DNA of 64,000 nucleotides from an uncultured Draconibacterium sp. (lineage in GTDB: Bacteria; Bacteroidota; Bacteroidia; Bacteroidales; Prolixibacteraceae): NCBI RefSeq assembly GCF_963677155.1, contig NZ_OY781884.1, positions 1,286,001-1,350,000 on the forward strand, read 5' to 3'. Below are positions 13,314-26,892 of this stretch, in pieces (positions within the stretch are counted from its first letter, which is position 1; every line of letters begins with the position of its first letter). The notes under the pieces are model-generated. The model was not told the origin of the DNA and searched no databases. It saw only the letters and a program-made list of their open reading frames with translations. Position numbers and translations under genes: made by a program.

Positions 13314-16300
13314 TTATAGTCCACTATTTGTAATTCGGAAATAATCGAAAGCCACATCAAACGGCGAATCCGGTTTTGTTGTGTCGGAATCAAACCAGTA
13401 AGTGCTTTTCATATAACCGGTAATAATTCCGTCGCCTGTCATTAAGCCTGTTTTTATGTCTTTTAATGCCAGATCTGCTGTTCCCAGAATTTCGAAATTT
13501 TCGCCATCCAACGAATAAGAGGCGGTATAAATACTTCCTTTTTTATCGAGTTTGAGTATCAAAGCCTGATCGCCGGTAATTCCAATTTTTAGATTGAAAG
13601 AAGCCAACGATTTTGCAATCCCGTTTTCTTCCATCATTAAATCGATGGTACCGGGTTGTGGCCCCGTTTGGCGTGTGGTTTTTACCACTGCACGGAACAT
13701 CAGTTTTACAAAATTATCATCATCCTGGTAGGCCAGAATCCCTGCATTCTCGGGTTGAGAAGGCATGCGCGATGCTGTCAGTTTTGTTTCCGCTGTCCAA
13801 TCGTTATTGGCACTTTGCAGCAGTATGTTTTTTGCGTTGTTAGTACCTTCCGAAACATCGCCAACTTCGCTGGTAATCGTAAGGTTGCCATCATTTGCAG
13901 AAAGGCTGTGTGTTGCCGCATTTTCCCTGATCCATTGCCACTGGCTTCCAACAGCACCGTTAAACTCGTCGCTTACCGCTTCCACATCAAAATTGAAATA
14001 GTAAGTGTTGGTTTCGAGCGTGATGTCGTCGATGAATTTCACCACAGCAGTTCCTGGAATTTGTTTTGCCTGTTGAATATCAACAGTAATTCCTTGTCCG
14101 GCAGCCGTTGCTTTTAGTTCAGGAACTTTAGTTTTATTTTTCAACAGATAACTATATGCTTTTACCTCTTTAGCAAATCCTTCGATGGGTTTGCCATTTA
14201 CCAAAATTGATTTTGGATTGAGGTCGGGCATAACTTTTACAGGGTAGCTGTTTGATACCGTTACTCCGTTGATGGTTACATAAGCAAATACCGATGCCAC
14301 ACCCACTCCGGTAGCGGTTACTTTACCGTTTTCATCCACGCTTACCACCGCCGGATTGTTGCTTTTGTATTCAATTTCTGCTTTCGAAATATCGTAAAAA
14401 CTATCGTCCGACATGGCTGCGGTTACACTTGTTTGTGCAGTATTTCCTGGACGCAATATCATATTGTCGCTTTCGGCAACAACAGTTGTTAACACCGGTT
14501 TGTATTCGCCACTCATAATCGCCTCCAGCTCGGCTTTTATATCTTTAGATGACGCTCCGATTTCGAAAATATAACGTCCCTGATCGAAGGTAATTTTACC
14601 GGCTTCGGCATCCCAAAACCAAAGGTCGTCGCAATCAATATCAATGGAAACACGTTTTGTCTGCCCCGCAGGAATGGTAACGCGTTTAAATCCTTTCAGA
14701 CGTTTTATCGGGCGCTCAAGCGCTGCCGGACTATCGGGTGTTTTTACATATACCTGCACCACCTCGTCGCCGTCAACCGCACCCGTGTTTTTCACATCAA
14801 CACTAACGATAACTTTATCATGTGGTGTAATCTTATCTTTACTAATGGCAAAATTGCTGTATTCAAAAGTGGTGTACGACAATCCGTAGCCAAATTCGTA
14901 AGAAACCGGTTTATCGAAGTACAAGTATGTTCTTCCGTTCGAGCCATCGCCACGCAAGGTATAGTCATTAAATCCGGGCAGGTCGTTTAAGGATTTGTGC
15001 CAGGTAACATTCAGTTTTCCACCAGGGTTTACATCGCCAAATAAAATGCGAGCCATAGCGGTTCCTTGTGCCTGTCCGTTGTAGCCAGTCCAGATTATGC
15101 CCGGAATATTCGGGTTGTTTTTAAACTGCTCCACTTCCACCATTCCCATGGTTTGCATTACCACAATGGTGTTTGGATTTTCGGCAGCAACAGCTTCAAT
15201 GAGTTTATTCTGATTTCCAGGTAAAGTAATGGAAAAACGGTCAGACTCTTCGCGGCCGGTACTTTGATCGGTACCCACAAAAACCAACACCACATCAGCA
15301 GTAGCAGCCATTTCTAGTGTTGCGGCATCGGTAGCCTGGCCTTCAGCCTCGCGGTAAACCAACACCAGCGTTTGTGCCCCGGTAATTCCCAGTGTATTTA
15401 TTTTTACCGACACATTTTGAGGTCGTGCAAATCCAGGGAATCCACCGCCTTGTTGAACGGCATCGATTTTTTGCGTTGCCAGAATATTTCCCGTTGCCGA
15501 GCTAACACGCACCTCTAGCAAACCACCGTTGCCCGAGGCGGCAACCTTAAAACGAATGGAATCAACATCGGTAATATCCACATTGTCGTAAGCTGTCCAG
15601 TCGCCATCTTTTACGCCGCGAATTGAGGTGCGGCCAAAACGGGCAGCAACAATTAATCCGGGAGCCGAAGCATCGTATTTTGTAGCATCAAATTCGGCTA
15701 CCACTTCGCCATTACGCACGGTGGAGAAACTGTTCATAGTTAAAAAATCCGTATTCCTGTCGGTATTTCCTGTTGATGCAGAAACCACTTCAATGTCGAG
15801 ATTATGCTCTTTTATATAATTCTGAATACCCAAAAGCGGCGAAATACTTAAATGAGGTTCAATTGGGCCAGAGTAATCTCCCAGCTCCACTTTATCGGCC
15901 TGTGGCCCCAGCACTGCAATTTTTTTGATGTGTTTAGTATTAAGCGGCAATGCTTTTTCGGCGGGTTGAACCGTTACTTCGTTCTTTAGCAGAACCGGTG
16001 TTTTTGTAGCCACTTCAATAGCCAAATCGTTGTGAGCCGGATCATTCACAATATCCGGTTTTATACCTGCATACGGAACAATTTCAGCTGGGTCGAACTC
16101 ACCCAAACGCATTCTTATGGTAAAAATATTATTCAGCGCTCTATCAATATCGGCTTGCGTCAACATACCTTTTTCCAAAGCACCCAGAGCATGATTTTGA
16201 TACACTCCGCCACAGTCGGTGTCAACACCGGCTTTTAGTCCCAGTGCCGCTGCTTCTTCATAACTATCAGTAAAATGATGGCCGCGCACAATGTCGTCAA

Positions 16301-17120
16301 TTGCACCGCAGTCACCGGTAACGTAACCGTCCATTCCGTAGGTTTTACGTGCTACAGTATCCACCAAATATTTACTGGCCGACATGGGAACTCCGTTAAC
16401 AGCACCATAAGCGGTCATTATTGAAGGTAAATCGTAATCGCGAATCAGCGTCCGGTAAGGAAGTAGATAAAACTCACGCATGTCGCGGTCGTCCATATCC
16501 GAGCTGCCCGAGTGCCGGTTAAACTCAGTATTGTTGGCAAAATAGTGTTTGCCACAAGGTACCGTTTTCAGGTATGTTGGGTCGTCGCCCATTAAGCCCT
16601 GAATAAAACCTTTCCCGATTTCAGAAACCAAGAACGGATCTTCGCCAAAAGTTTCGGCAGTTCTTCCCCAACGCGGGTCGCGGGCGGGTTCAATTACCGG
16701 CGACCAGTAAGTAAGTGTAAAAATCAGGTCGTGGTTAAAGCCACGCGCCTCGTCGGAAATTACTTTTGTTTCGCGTTTGATTAGCTCCGGGTCCCAGGTT
16801 GAGCCCACAGCTACACTGTTTGGAAACGAAGTGGCAGTCATTCCGCTGTTGTTGTTTCGCCCCATTATTCCGTGCAGGGCCTCGCCCCACACATCGTAAT
16901 GGTTTACGCCAAGCCGCGGAATTGGTGGCATGGTATTTCCCAACTGACTTTGTTTTTCTTCGGGAGTCATCCGCGAAACAAGGTCGATAGCCCGCTCTTT
17001 AAACGAGTAGGCCGTGTTAAGATAAATCGGTTTCTTTGCCATTTGGCTTTGTGGAATAAAAGCCAGCGCAAACAAAGAGAACAGTATTAAAATGAGGGAT
17101 GTTGATCGTTTCAAATTCAT
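13314..17120 (-). CDS. GH3 multi-domain beta-xylosidase-like enzyme
   Basis: A 1268-residue exported enzyme. The order is: signal (about 1-27), GH3 N-terminal barrel with nucleophile Asp270 in VTGDCGA, GH3 C-terminal domain interrupted by a CBM6-like insert (about 490-590, motif GDWTAYDNVD), fibronectin-like domain (about 750-850), a bacterial Ig-like (Big2) domain (about 885-985) and a C-terminal concanavalin-like domain (about 1080-1268) of the kind found in GH43 enzymes. The family releases xylose, arabinose or glucose from non-reducing ends. The motif ARDPRWGR is typical of beta-xylosidase-type GH3. It is a paralogue of 18231-22100, with the propeller-like gene between them. Its length is far above the usual 700-900 because of the appended domains. 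Confidence 0.9.
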   Translation of the reverse strand: MNLKRSTSLILILFSLFALAFIPQSQMAKKPIYLNTAYSFKERAIDLVSRMTPEEKQSQLGNTMPPIPRLGVNHYDVWGEALHGIMGRNNNSGMTATSFPNSVAVGSTWDPELIKRETKVISDEARGFNHDLIFTLTYWSPVIEPARDPRWGRTAETFGEDPFLVSEIGKGFIQGLMGDDPTYLKTVPCGKHYFANNTEFNRHSGSSDMDDRDMREFYLLPYRTLIRDYDLPSIMTAYGAVNGVPMSASKYLVDTVARKTYGMDGYVTGDCGAIDDIVRGHHFTDSYEEAAALGLKAGVDTDCGGVYQNHALGALEKGMLTQADIDRALNNIFTIRMRLGEFDPAEIVPYAGIKPDIVNDPAHNDLAIEVATKTPVLLKNEVTVQPAEKALPLNTKHIKKIAVLGPQADKVELGDYSGPIEPHLSISPLLGIQNYIKEHNLDIEVVSASTGNTDRNTDFLTMNSFSTVRNGEVVAEFDATKYDASAPGLIVAARFGRTSIRGVKDGDWTAYDNVDITDVDSIRFKVAASGNGGLLEVRVSSATGNILATQKIDAVQQGGGFPGFARPQNVSVKINTLGITGAQTLVLVYREAEGQATDAATLEMAATADVVLVFVGTDQSTGREESDRFSITLPGNQNKLIEAVAAENPNTIVVMQTMGMVEVEQFKNNPNIPGIIWTGYNGQAQGTAMARILFGDVNPGGKLNVTWHKSLNDLPGFNDYTLRGDGSNGRTYLYFDKPVSYEFGYGLSYTTFEYSNFAISKDKITPHDKVIVSVDVKNTGAVDGDEVVQVYVKTPDSPAALERPIKRLKGFKRVTIPAGQTKRVSIDIDCDDLWFWDAEAGKITFDQGRYIFEIGASSKDIKAELEAIMSGEYKPVLTTVVAESDNMILRPGNTAQTSVTAAMSDDSFYDISKAEIEYKSNNPAVVSVDENGKVTATGVGVASVFAYVTINGVTVSNSYPVKVMPDLNPKSILVNGKPIEGFAKEVKAYSYLLKNKTKVPELKATAAGQGITVDIQQAKQIPGTAVVKFIDDITLETNTYYFNFDVEAVSDEFNGAVGSQWQWIRENAATHSLSANDGNLTITSEVGDVSEGTNNAKNILLQSANNDWTAETKLTASRMPSQPENAGILAYQDDDNFVKLMFRAVVKTTRQTGPQPGTIDLMMEENGIAKSLASFNLKIGITGDQALILKLDKKGSIYTASYSLDGENFEILGTADLALKDIKTGLMTGDGIITGYMKSTYWFDSDTTKPDSPFDVAFDYFRITNSGL

Positions 17121-17242
17121 AATCTAATATTAGAATATTGTTTATTTAAAAGGAATTTCGATTGATGTATATCTGTAATTACTATTTCGACGGAATTTAA
17201 CCGGCGAATGATTATAGTTTATTGTTTCTCATTCTTCTAAAC

Positions 17243-18214
17243 TCACAGTAAATCGGTATTTATTAGTTGTACATAATCATTCTCACCTACGAGAATTATA
17301 TTTTTTTCATTTCCTGAAATCGCCTGAATTTCAGCCTCGGTAATTTTGTATAGCTGATGACAATGCGAACAGGACGGAATGGTCATTAATCGGCCATGTG
17401 CCAGCAATAAAAGATATTGATCGTGTGTTGTATCGTAAAAAATATCCCGGGGTATTTCATTTAGTTTTGCTTTAAAACCGTCCTCATCGGTGTAAACCAA
17501 TGGGCGTTCAGTCCAAACGCTTCCTTTTGATGAAAAATACAAAACTGGTTCCCCATCAGTATTTTCACCCACCACTGCAATTTGATTTTGGGTAACCAGT
17601 ATTTTACTGAACGTACACGATTGGTAATACCCTTTGTACATTTCATTAAAATCGGTTACGTTCCATTCTGTTCCATTGCTGGTATAAAAAATATCGCCAT
17701 GGTCGGTAAGTCCATAACAATAAGCTTCGTTTGATGACAAGGATAGAATGTTTCCTTTTAGTTCCACGTTGGCAAATTCCAGTTTTTCGTTTAAAGATCC
17801 GATTCGCAATTCTCCTGAATTATAGCCTGCCAAAACTTTGTTTTTGAAAAGAGTCAGGCAATTCACAGTTTTGACTGTTCCCGAATGGATTGGTTTAAAA
17901 ACTTTATCTTCTTTGGCAAAATAAATTTTCCCATCACTGCCTGCGGAGATAAGGAATTCTTCGTTGGCAGCAACAGTGTAAAATGTTACATTTTGATTTG
18001 CCTGAGACTGAACAATCTTGCCATCATCTGAAATCCAGTTGATACCGCCATTTTCTGAAACAGCTGCAAATCCATCGTGAAAGGCTGTTACCGATATGTT
18101 ATCTGCTTTTTTCTTTACATTAAAATCAGAAGGAAAAGAAAACCCAATACCAAAACCGGCAACCACAATCATAAGCAGTTGTAATAGTCTTGATATCGGG
18201 TTTCTTCGCCTCAT
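17243..18214 (-). CDS. Unrecognised exported protein, probable beta-propeller
   Basis: A 323-residue protein I do not recognise at family level. It begins with RRR and a hydrophobic segment (about 10-27; signal peptide or anchor). The rest is a run of short repeats in which a W- or Y-containing strand follows SDDGK, SDGKIYF, NSGELRIG, HGDIFYTSNGTEW and SSKGSVW. Such repeats are characteristic of BNR/YCF48-like beta-propellers. Near the C-terminus is an isolated CSHCH motif (about 273-278) that could bind metal or form a disulfide. It lies between two large paralogous GH3 genes, 16 bases after the upstream one, so it is co-transcribed. Inference: a binding or scaffold protein for the locus. 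Confidence 0.75.
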   Translation of the reverse strand: MRRRNPISRLLQLLMIVVAGFGIGFSFPSDFNVKKKADNISVTAFHDGFAAVSENGGINWISDDGKIVQSQANQNVTFYTVAANEEFLISAGSDGKIYFAKEDKVFKPIHSGTVKTVNCLTLFKNKVLAGYNSGELRIGSLNEKLEFANVELKGNILSLSSNEAYCYGLTDHGDIFYTSNGTEWNVTDFNEMYKGYYQSCTFSKILVTQNQIAVVGENTDGEPVLYFSSKGSVWTERPLVYTDEDGFKAKLNEIPRDIFYDTTHDQYLLLLAHGRLMTIPSCSHCHQLYKITEAEIQAISGNEKNIILVGENDYVQLINTDLL

Positions 18215-18230
18215 AATATGGAAGAAGTGT

Positions 18231-21200
18231 TTATTTTAACCCACTGTTTTCAATTCTGAAATAATCAAATGCCACTTCAAAAGGTAATTTTGGCTGGCTG
18301 TCTTGCTGCATAAATCTTCGGAATCGTGCCATTCGGGCAGGCATTACACCCTCGCAAGCCAGCATTCCGGCCTGAATATTTTTCAGCACAACACTGGCCG
18401 TTCCAACTTCTTCGAATTTCTTTCCGTCGACAGAGCAGTAGGCGGTGTAAGTGTCTCCTTTTTTAACCAGTTTCAATACCAGTGTATTGTTATCTTTTAC
18501 GATGTCTTCCATGCTGATGTTCACGGCAGATTTCTCATCGCCGCCGTATTCAACTGAGAGTTCAACAGCGCCGGGTTGCTCTCCTGCCCCGCGCCCAAAA
18601 CCTCTTCTGCCAAAACTTGCCTTGTACACCAGTTTCACAAAATTGTCGTCGTCCTGATAAGCAAGCAAACCTGCATTTTCAGAAAATCCCGTTGGTTTTC
18701 GCGAGCAAACAATTTTGGTTTCGATGGTCCAGTCGGTGTTGGCACTCTGCAAAATCATGTTTTCGGCATCGTTCCTTTCGCCTGAAATTCCTCCTTTGGC
18801 ACTGGTAATAACCAACGAGCCTGCTTGTTTTGTTAAGCTCAGGTTTTCCTCATTTCCGCGAACAACATTCCATTGCTTACCCCATTCTGCTGCGTTAAAT
18901 TCATCGTTTTTTGAGGCCACACCAAAATTCACGGCATATTCATTTCTATCGAAAGTAATGTAATCGATCAGTGAAATAGTTGCGGTTCCCGGCACACCAT
19001 CGGCTTGTTCAATCTTCACTTCAACATTTGCATCGTTTGCCGAGGCCTCAACCACAGGTGCCTTATCAGAACTGCTTTTCATCAGAAAGCTATATTGCTT
19101 TGTTTCCGGGCTGAATCCTTTCACCGCTTTGTTGTTCACTTTCATTGATGCCACTTTCAGATCGGGCATAACTTTTACGGGGAAACCGTCGGATTTTGTT
19201 TTTCCGTCAACCGTAACATGGGCGAAGATGGTAGCAACGCCGGTTCCTGTTGCCATAACTTTTCCGTTTTTGTCAACATCAGCAACCAAGGGATTATTGG
19301 AGCTGTAAACTACCTGAGCCTTCGAAATGTCGTAGAAACTGTCGTCGGTCATAGCTGCGGTAACACTGGTTTGTGCGCTCTCTCCCTTTCGGAGCACAAC
19401 TGTGCCACAATCGGCAACAACTGTTTTTATTTCCGGAATTGCTTTTCCACTCATTGTGGCACTTACCGTTCCCTTAATTGCTTTTGAAGACGCTCCGATT
19501 TCGAATACATATTTTCCCTGATCATAGGTAATTTTATCCGCTTCCATATCCCAAAACCATAGGTCGGCGCAGTTGATATCGATGTCAACAGTTTTGGTTT
19601 GCCCCACCGGAATGGTACCACGCTGAAATCCTTTCAGTCGTTTGATCGGGCGCTCCAATTCTGCAGGACTATCAGGAGTTGTCATGTAAACCTGAACCAC
19701 TTCGTCGCCATCGTAAATACCGGTATTTTTTACATCAACGCTGATAGTGAATTTATCATTTGGTGTGATCTGACTTTTGCTGATTCTGAAATTGCTGTAT
19801 TCAAACGTGGTATACGACAATCCGTATCCGAATTCGTAAGAAACTTCTTGATCAAAATACCACAATGTGCGGCCATTTTTATTGGCTCCGCCACGAAGGG
19901 TGTAATCGGTAATCGGCGGAAGATCGCTTAGCGATTTGTACCAGGTTGCATTGAGTTTCCCTCCGGGATTGGCATCGCCAAACAAAATGCTGGCAATGGC
20001 ATCGCCCTGCGCCTGCCCGTTGTAGCCTACCCAAATAATTCCGGGAATATTTTGCAGATGTTTAAATTCCTCCACTTCCACACATCCCAGTGTTTGCATT
20101 ACGACAATGGTATACGGATTTACCGCTGCCACCGCTTTAATCAGGTCAACCTGATTACCCGGAAGCAACAGGGTTAAACGATCGGCTTCTTCCGTTGCTG
20201 TTTTTTCATCGGTACCAACAAAAACTACAGCCACATCGGCATTTTTAGCCGTTTCAATGGTTGCTTCATCAATCGGAGCATCGTTGGGTGCCGAGTAACA
20301 GAAATACAAGGTTTGTGCTTCGGTAACACCCAGTTTATTCACCTTTATTTTCATCAGGTTGCCACCACCATACACTCCACCGGCGCGTTTTCCAGAAGCT
20401 ACGGTAGCATTTAAAGTAGCCACCAGGTTTCCGTCGGGCGATCCCACCCGTACTTCAATAATTCCCCCCTCAGTGGGAATATTCGCTACAATTCCCATGC
20501 TGTCGACATCTGCCAAGTCGATGTTTTCGTAGGCTGTCCACGAGCCATCATCTATGGTTCTCACCTGCTCGGTTGAGCCCATTCCAGAGCCCACGGTTAT
20601 TCCTTCTGAAGCTGCAGAGTATTTAGTAGCATCGTGTCTACTTACTGAACCGTTGCTTTTATACAATTCAAAATTAACCACGTACAACAGGTTACTTTTA
20701 CTTGAAGTATTTCCTCCAGAACTGTGCACTACTTCGGTATCATATCCTTTTTCTCCCAGATATTTTTCAATTCCTTTTAGTGGAGAGATCATATTATCAG
20801 CTTCCGGTCGGCCGGAATACGGGCCTAGTTCCACTTCGTCGGCCTGTGGCCCGATCAACGCAATTTTGCGTAACTCTTTTGGAAATAATGGAAGTGCCTG
20901 TCGATTGGTAGTAGCCAACACATTGTTTTTCATCAGCACCGGAGTTTTTGTGGCAATTTCTTTTGCCAGTTGCCGATGTGCCTCCGAGTTTACAGTTGTT
21001 GGCGGGAACAATGCATACGGAACCTGTGACGGCGGATCAAACTCCCCGGTTCTCATCCGTATGGTAAAAATATTTAGTAGTGCCCTGTCGATATCGGCCA
21101 TCGAAATCAATCCCTGATTATACGCATCGATAGTACTGCGCTGGTACACATTTCCACAATCGGAATCAACACCGGCTTTTAAGCCCTCTGCAGTTGCCTC

Positions 21201-22100
21201 TTCCCCGGTTTCAACATAATAGTGTCCGGTATAAATGTCTTCAATAGCAGCACAGTCGCCGGTAATATAACCTTTCATTCCGTAGGTTCTGCGGGCAATC
21301 GTATCCAGATAATACGGGCTGGCCGAAGTTGGCACTCCGTTTACTGCGTTGTACGACGACATAATGGAAGGCAAATTGTCCTCTTCTATCAGTTTTTTGT
21401 AGGGAGCCAGGTAAAACTCGCGCATATCGCGACTATCCATGTTCGAACTGCTTACGTGTCGGTCGAATTCGCTGTTATTGGCCAGGTAATGTTTGGCACT
21501 TGGCACGGTTTTCAGATAATTTGGGTCATCCCCCATCAAACCTCGAACAAAACCCGCTGAAATTTGTGACACCAGAAACGGATCTTCGCCATACGATTCA
21601 CCTGTTCTTCCCCATCGAGGATCGCGGATCGGTTCAACCACCGGCGACCAATAAGTAAGCCCTTTTGTTCCGGTGGCATTAATGGCACGGGCTTCATCCG
21701 AAATGGCTTTTGCCTCGCGCAGAGAAAGTTCGGTATCCCAGGCAGAACCCAGCGCCACGCTATTAGGAAAGGATGTTGGCCCCTGAATTCCAACACTGGC
21801 ATCGGCAAAACCCAACACTCCATGCAGTGCTTCGCTCCAGGTATTATAAGCTTTTACCCCCAAGCGAGGTACGGGGGCCATGTTGTTTCCCAGTAAACTT
21901 TGTTTTTCTTCCAGAGTCAGCCTCGAAACCAAATCGGCGGCACGTTCCTCGAACGAATACGCCGTATTCAGGTATATTGGCATTTTAGAAACCGCTTTTC
22001 TTTCTTCAGCTGGTTTTAAGGCCATAAATAATGCAATGGCTAAAACCCCCGCAAAAACAAACAGGCTTCTTTTTACGAATTTATTGTTCTTCTTTAACAT
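18231..22100 (-). CDS. GH3 multi-domain beta-xylosidase-like enzyme (paralogue)
   Basis: A 1289-residue enzyme with the same domain order as 13314-17120: signal or anchor (about 11-28), GH3 barrel with nucleophile Asp282 in ITGDCAA, GH3 C-domain with a CBM6-like insert (about 505-600, GSWTAYENID), fibronectin-like, Big2 and a concanavalin-like C-terminal domain. Shared stretches such as SVTAAM.DDSFYDISKA and the common ending AFDYFRI.NSGL show a duplication. Its C-terminal domain has an Arg/Gly-rich loop (GRRGFGRGAGEQPG), echoing the basic loops of the esterases. Start choice: a lysine-rich N-region follows Met1. It lies 24 bases after the CE1 gene at 22125-23276 and is likely in the same operon. 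Confidence 0.9.
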   Translation of the reverse strand: MLKKNNKFVKRSLFVFAGVLAIALFMALKPAEERKAVSKMPIYLNTAYSFEERAADLVSRLTLEEKQSLLGNNMAPVPRLGVKAYNTWSEALHGVLGFADASVGIQGPTSFPNSVALGSAWDTELSLREAKAISDEARAINATGTKGLTYWSPVVEPIRDPRWGRTGESYGEDPFLVSQISAGFVRGLMGDDPNYLKTVPSAKHYLANNSEFDRHVSSSNMDSRDMREFYLAPYKKLIEEDNLPSIMSSYNAVNGVPTSASPYYLDTIARRTYGMKGYITGDCAAIEDIYTGHYYVETGEEATAEGLKAGVDSDCGNVYQRSTIDAYNQGLISMADIDRALLNIFTIRMRTGEFDPPSQVPYALFPPTTVNSEAHRQLAKEIATKTPVLMKNNVLATTNRQALPLFPKELRKIALIGPQADEVELGPYSGRPEADNMISPLKGIEKYLGEKGYDTEVVHSSGGNTSSKSNLLYVVNFELYKSNGSVSRHDATKYSAASEGITVGSGMGSTEQVRTIDDGSWTAYENIDLADVDSMGIVANIPTEGGIIEVRVGSPDGNLVATLNATVASGKRAGGVYGGGNLMKIKVNKLGVTEAQTLYFCYSAPNDAPIDEATIETAKNADVAVVFVGTDEKTATEEADRLTLLLPGNQVDLIKAVAAVNPYTIVVMQTLGCVEVEEFKHLQNIPGIIWVGYNGQAQGDAIASILFGDANPGGKLNATWYKSLSDLPPITDYTLRGGANKNGRTLWYFDQEVSYEFGYGLSYTTFEYSNFRISKSQITPNDKFTISVDVKNTGIYDGDEVVQVYMTTPDSPAELERPIKRLKGFQRGTIPVGQTKTVDIDINCADLWFWDMEADKITYDQGKYVFEIGASSKAIKGTVSATMSGKAIPEIKTVVADCGTVVLRKGESAQTSVTAAMTDDSFYDISKAQVVYSSNNPLVADVDKNGKVMATGTGVATIFAHVTVDGKTKSDGFPVKVMPDLKVASMKVNNKAVKGFSPETKQYSFLMKSSSDKAPVVEASANDANVEVKIEQADGVPGTATISLIDYITFDRNEYAVNFGVASKNDEFNAAEWGKQWNVVRGNEENLSLTKQAGSLVITSAKGGISGERNDAENMILQSANTDWTIETKIVCSRKPTGFSENAGLLAYQDDDNFVKLVYKASFGRRGFGRGAGEQPGAVELSVEYGGDEKSAVNISMEDIVKDNNTLVLKLVKKGDTYTAYCSVDGKKFEEVGTASVVLKNIQAGMLACEGVMPARMARFRRFMQQDSQPKLPFEVAFDYFRIENSGLK

Positions 22101-22124
22101 TTTCCAGCGTATTGAGCGGTTCCG

Positions 22125-23291
<1,167 letters not shown>

Positions 23292-23304
23292 TTATTGTTT
23301 TAAG

Positions 23305-25218
<1,914 letters not shown>

Positions 25219-25230
25219 TTATGATGCAGT

Positions 25231-26814
25231 CTATTTATTTTTAGTGCTTGCTGAAATCTGATCACTGATTCTGAGATAATCAAAATCGACGTATCCTCCG
25301 GTATTCTCGGTGGCATAGTTAAACAACCCAAAACGATAGCCCATAAAATGTTCCATTAGGGTATATTCCATTTTTAGCGGGCCTCCAATTGCTGTCCATG
25401 TTTTTCCGTCGAGGCTGTAATAAAACCGCGCAATATCTTTTCTGTCTCTGTAATCGCAGTCGATTTTAAAGTACACTTCATTTTGCTTTAGCGGAATACT
25501 TTCCATTTCAACCGGGGTATCGGTCTCGTTGCTTATCATGTAAATGAATTTCTCGCCACCAGTCATTTTTACACCAACCTGTCCGTACTTTCTTTGTAAG
25601 GCACACAGTCCAGCAAAATCACCGTCCTTCATATTCGAAGCGTCCATTAATGTATTGGCTGAACTTACCGGGCCAAAAGTTCGCTGAGTTAAGGTATTTC
25701 TGGCATACACAAAACTGTCGTCAACACGGCCGGTGGTAAGCCGTAAATACCCTTTGCGGTCGCGTACCGACCAAAGCTCATTCTCCGGGTTGTGGTTCCA
25801 CTGCCAAACCAGAGGCAGATCCGCATCTTTCTTTTTACGTTTGAATTCATCGGAGTTTACAATTCCGGGAATCAAACCTTTGCTTGCCGGTAAATCCAAC
25901 TCTTCAGGAACTTTACCGTCAACACCCAAAACAGGCCATCCATCTTCCCATTTTACCGGTACCAAATACGGAATGCGGCCTACCGAACCATTATCGCGGA
26001 ACAGAAACGAGAACCATTTTCCATCCGGCGTATCAATTATTCCGCCCTGCGCAACACCTTTATCCTGCAAGGCCAGGCGACCTTCCCACGGGCCATTAAT
26101 ATTATCGGCGCGATGAATTACAACCGAACGCATACTTCCGCGCGGCCAGGTAATGTTAAACAGGTAATATTTTCCATTTACTTTAAAAAGTTGCGAACCT
26201 TCTGCAGGCAACATAATATTGTCTCCTGCCGGAGCACTCGCATTTTCAATCAATACTTTTTCTGTTCCTTCTTTAACACCAGAAAAATCAGGTTCCAGTT
26301 CGGCAACCATTAATTTTCCGGCTCCCCAAATCATATAAATTTTCCCATCGTCGTCGAAAAACAAGGTATTATCGTGTAAATTCGGAGAAAATTCGTGTCG
26401 TTTCCATTCGCCTTTTTCAACATCTTTTGTTGAGAAAACATATGTTTTACCGGTTGTGCTGGAAAAGGTTGAAACGTAATACCTATTATTGTGGTAACGG
26501 ATACAACTTGCCCACGAGCCTTTTCCATAAGCACGTTTCTCATTATCCAGATTAAGCGGATCAATGTCTGCCAGCGTATCGTAAGCATAACTCACCATTT
26601 CCCAGTTTACCAGATCCTTCGATTTCATAATCGGTACTCCCGGTGCCATGTGCATGGTGGTGCTGCTCATATAGTAATTATCGCCAACGCGAATCATCGA
26701 AACATCGGGTACATCGGCGTAAATTATAGGGTTTTTAGCTTTTAGAGCTTGTGCCCGACTGTTTGAAATTACAAACAGCATCATAATTACAAGTAAGAAA
26801 GAACGTATTTTCAT
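25231..26814 (-). CDS. GH43 arabinofuranosidase/xylosidase with C-terminal beta-sandwich
   Basis: A 527-residue exported enzyme (signal about 1-21). The five-bladed propeller (about 28-320) opens with NPIIYADVPDVSMI (base Asp37) and has LHDNTLFFDDDG for the second Asp and EGSQLFK for the acid Glu. The MSSTTMHMAPGVPI stretch points to the subfamily-12-like group of xylosidases and arabinofuranosidases, but I do not fix the subfamily. The C-terminal domain (about 340-520) is the concanavalin-like sandwich common in GH43 xylosidases, ending VDFDYLRIS. It is 36 bases upstream of the CE6-GH43 fusion on the same strand. Confidence 0.9.
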   Translation of the reverse strand: MKIRSFLLVIMMLFVISNSRAQALKAKNPIIYADVPDVSMIRVGDNYYMSSTTMHMAPGVPIMKSKDLVNWEMVSYAYDTLADIDPLNLDNEKRAYGKGSWASCIRYHNNRYYVSTFSSTTGKTYVFSTKDVEKGEWKRHEFSPNLHDNTLFFDDDGKIYMIWGAGKLMVAELEPDFSGVKEGTEKVLIENASAPAGDNIMLPAEGSQLFKVNGKYYLFNITWPRGSMRSVVIHRADNINGPWEGRLALQDKGVAQGGIIDTPDGKWFSFLFRDNGSVGRIPYLVPVKWEDGWPVLGVDGKVPEELDLPASKGLIPGIVNSDEFKRKKKDADLPLVWQWNHNPENELWSVRDRKGYLRLTTGRVDDSFVYARNTLTQRTFGPVSSANTLMDASNMKDGDFAGLCALQRKYGQVGVKMTGGEKFIYMISNETDTPVEMESIPLKQNEVYFKIDCDYRDRKDIARFYYSLDGKTWTAIGGPLKMEYTLMEHFMGYRFGLFNYATENTGGYVDFDYLRISDQISASTKNK

Positions 26815-26844
26815 TGTATTAAAATTATTTATTGCAAAAGTTTT

Positions 26845-26885
26845 AAAATGGAATTCATCATAAACAGTATGACCAATTCCATTTC
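26845..26885 (-). terminator. Stem-loop between GH51 and GH43
   Basis: Perfect 10-base arms AAATGGAATT (26846-26855) and AATTCCATTT (26875-26884), with a second short stem (TCAT/ATGA) in the loop, right after the GH51 stop. No good T-tract follows on the minus strand, so it is a processing site, attenuator or weak terminator. Confidence 0.5.
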
Positions 26886-26892
26886 ATAACGT

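Noticed and set aside
17123-17134. 12-base palindrome TCTAATATTAGA upstream of the GH3 start
   Set aside because: Short and made almost wholly of A and T in an AT-rich spacer; such dyads are expected by chance.
20554-21117. 187-codon plus-strand frame opposite the GH3 gene
   Set aside because: Antisense shadow; no signal peptide or known motif, while the minus-strand GH3 is certain.
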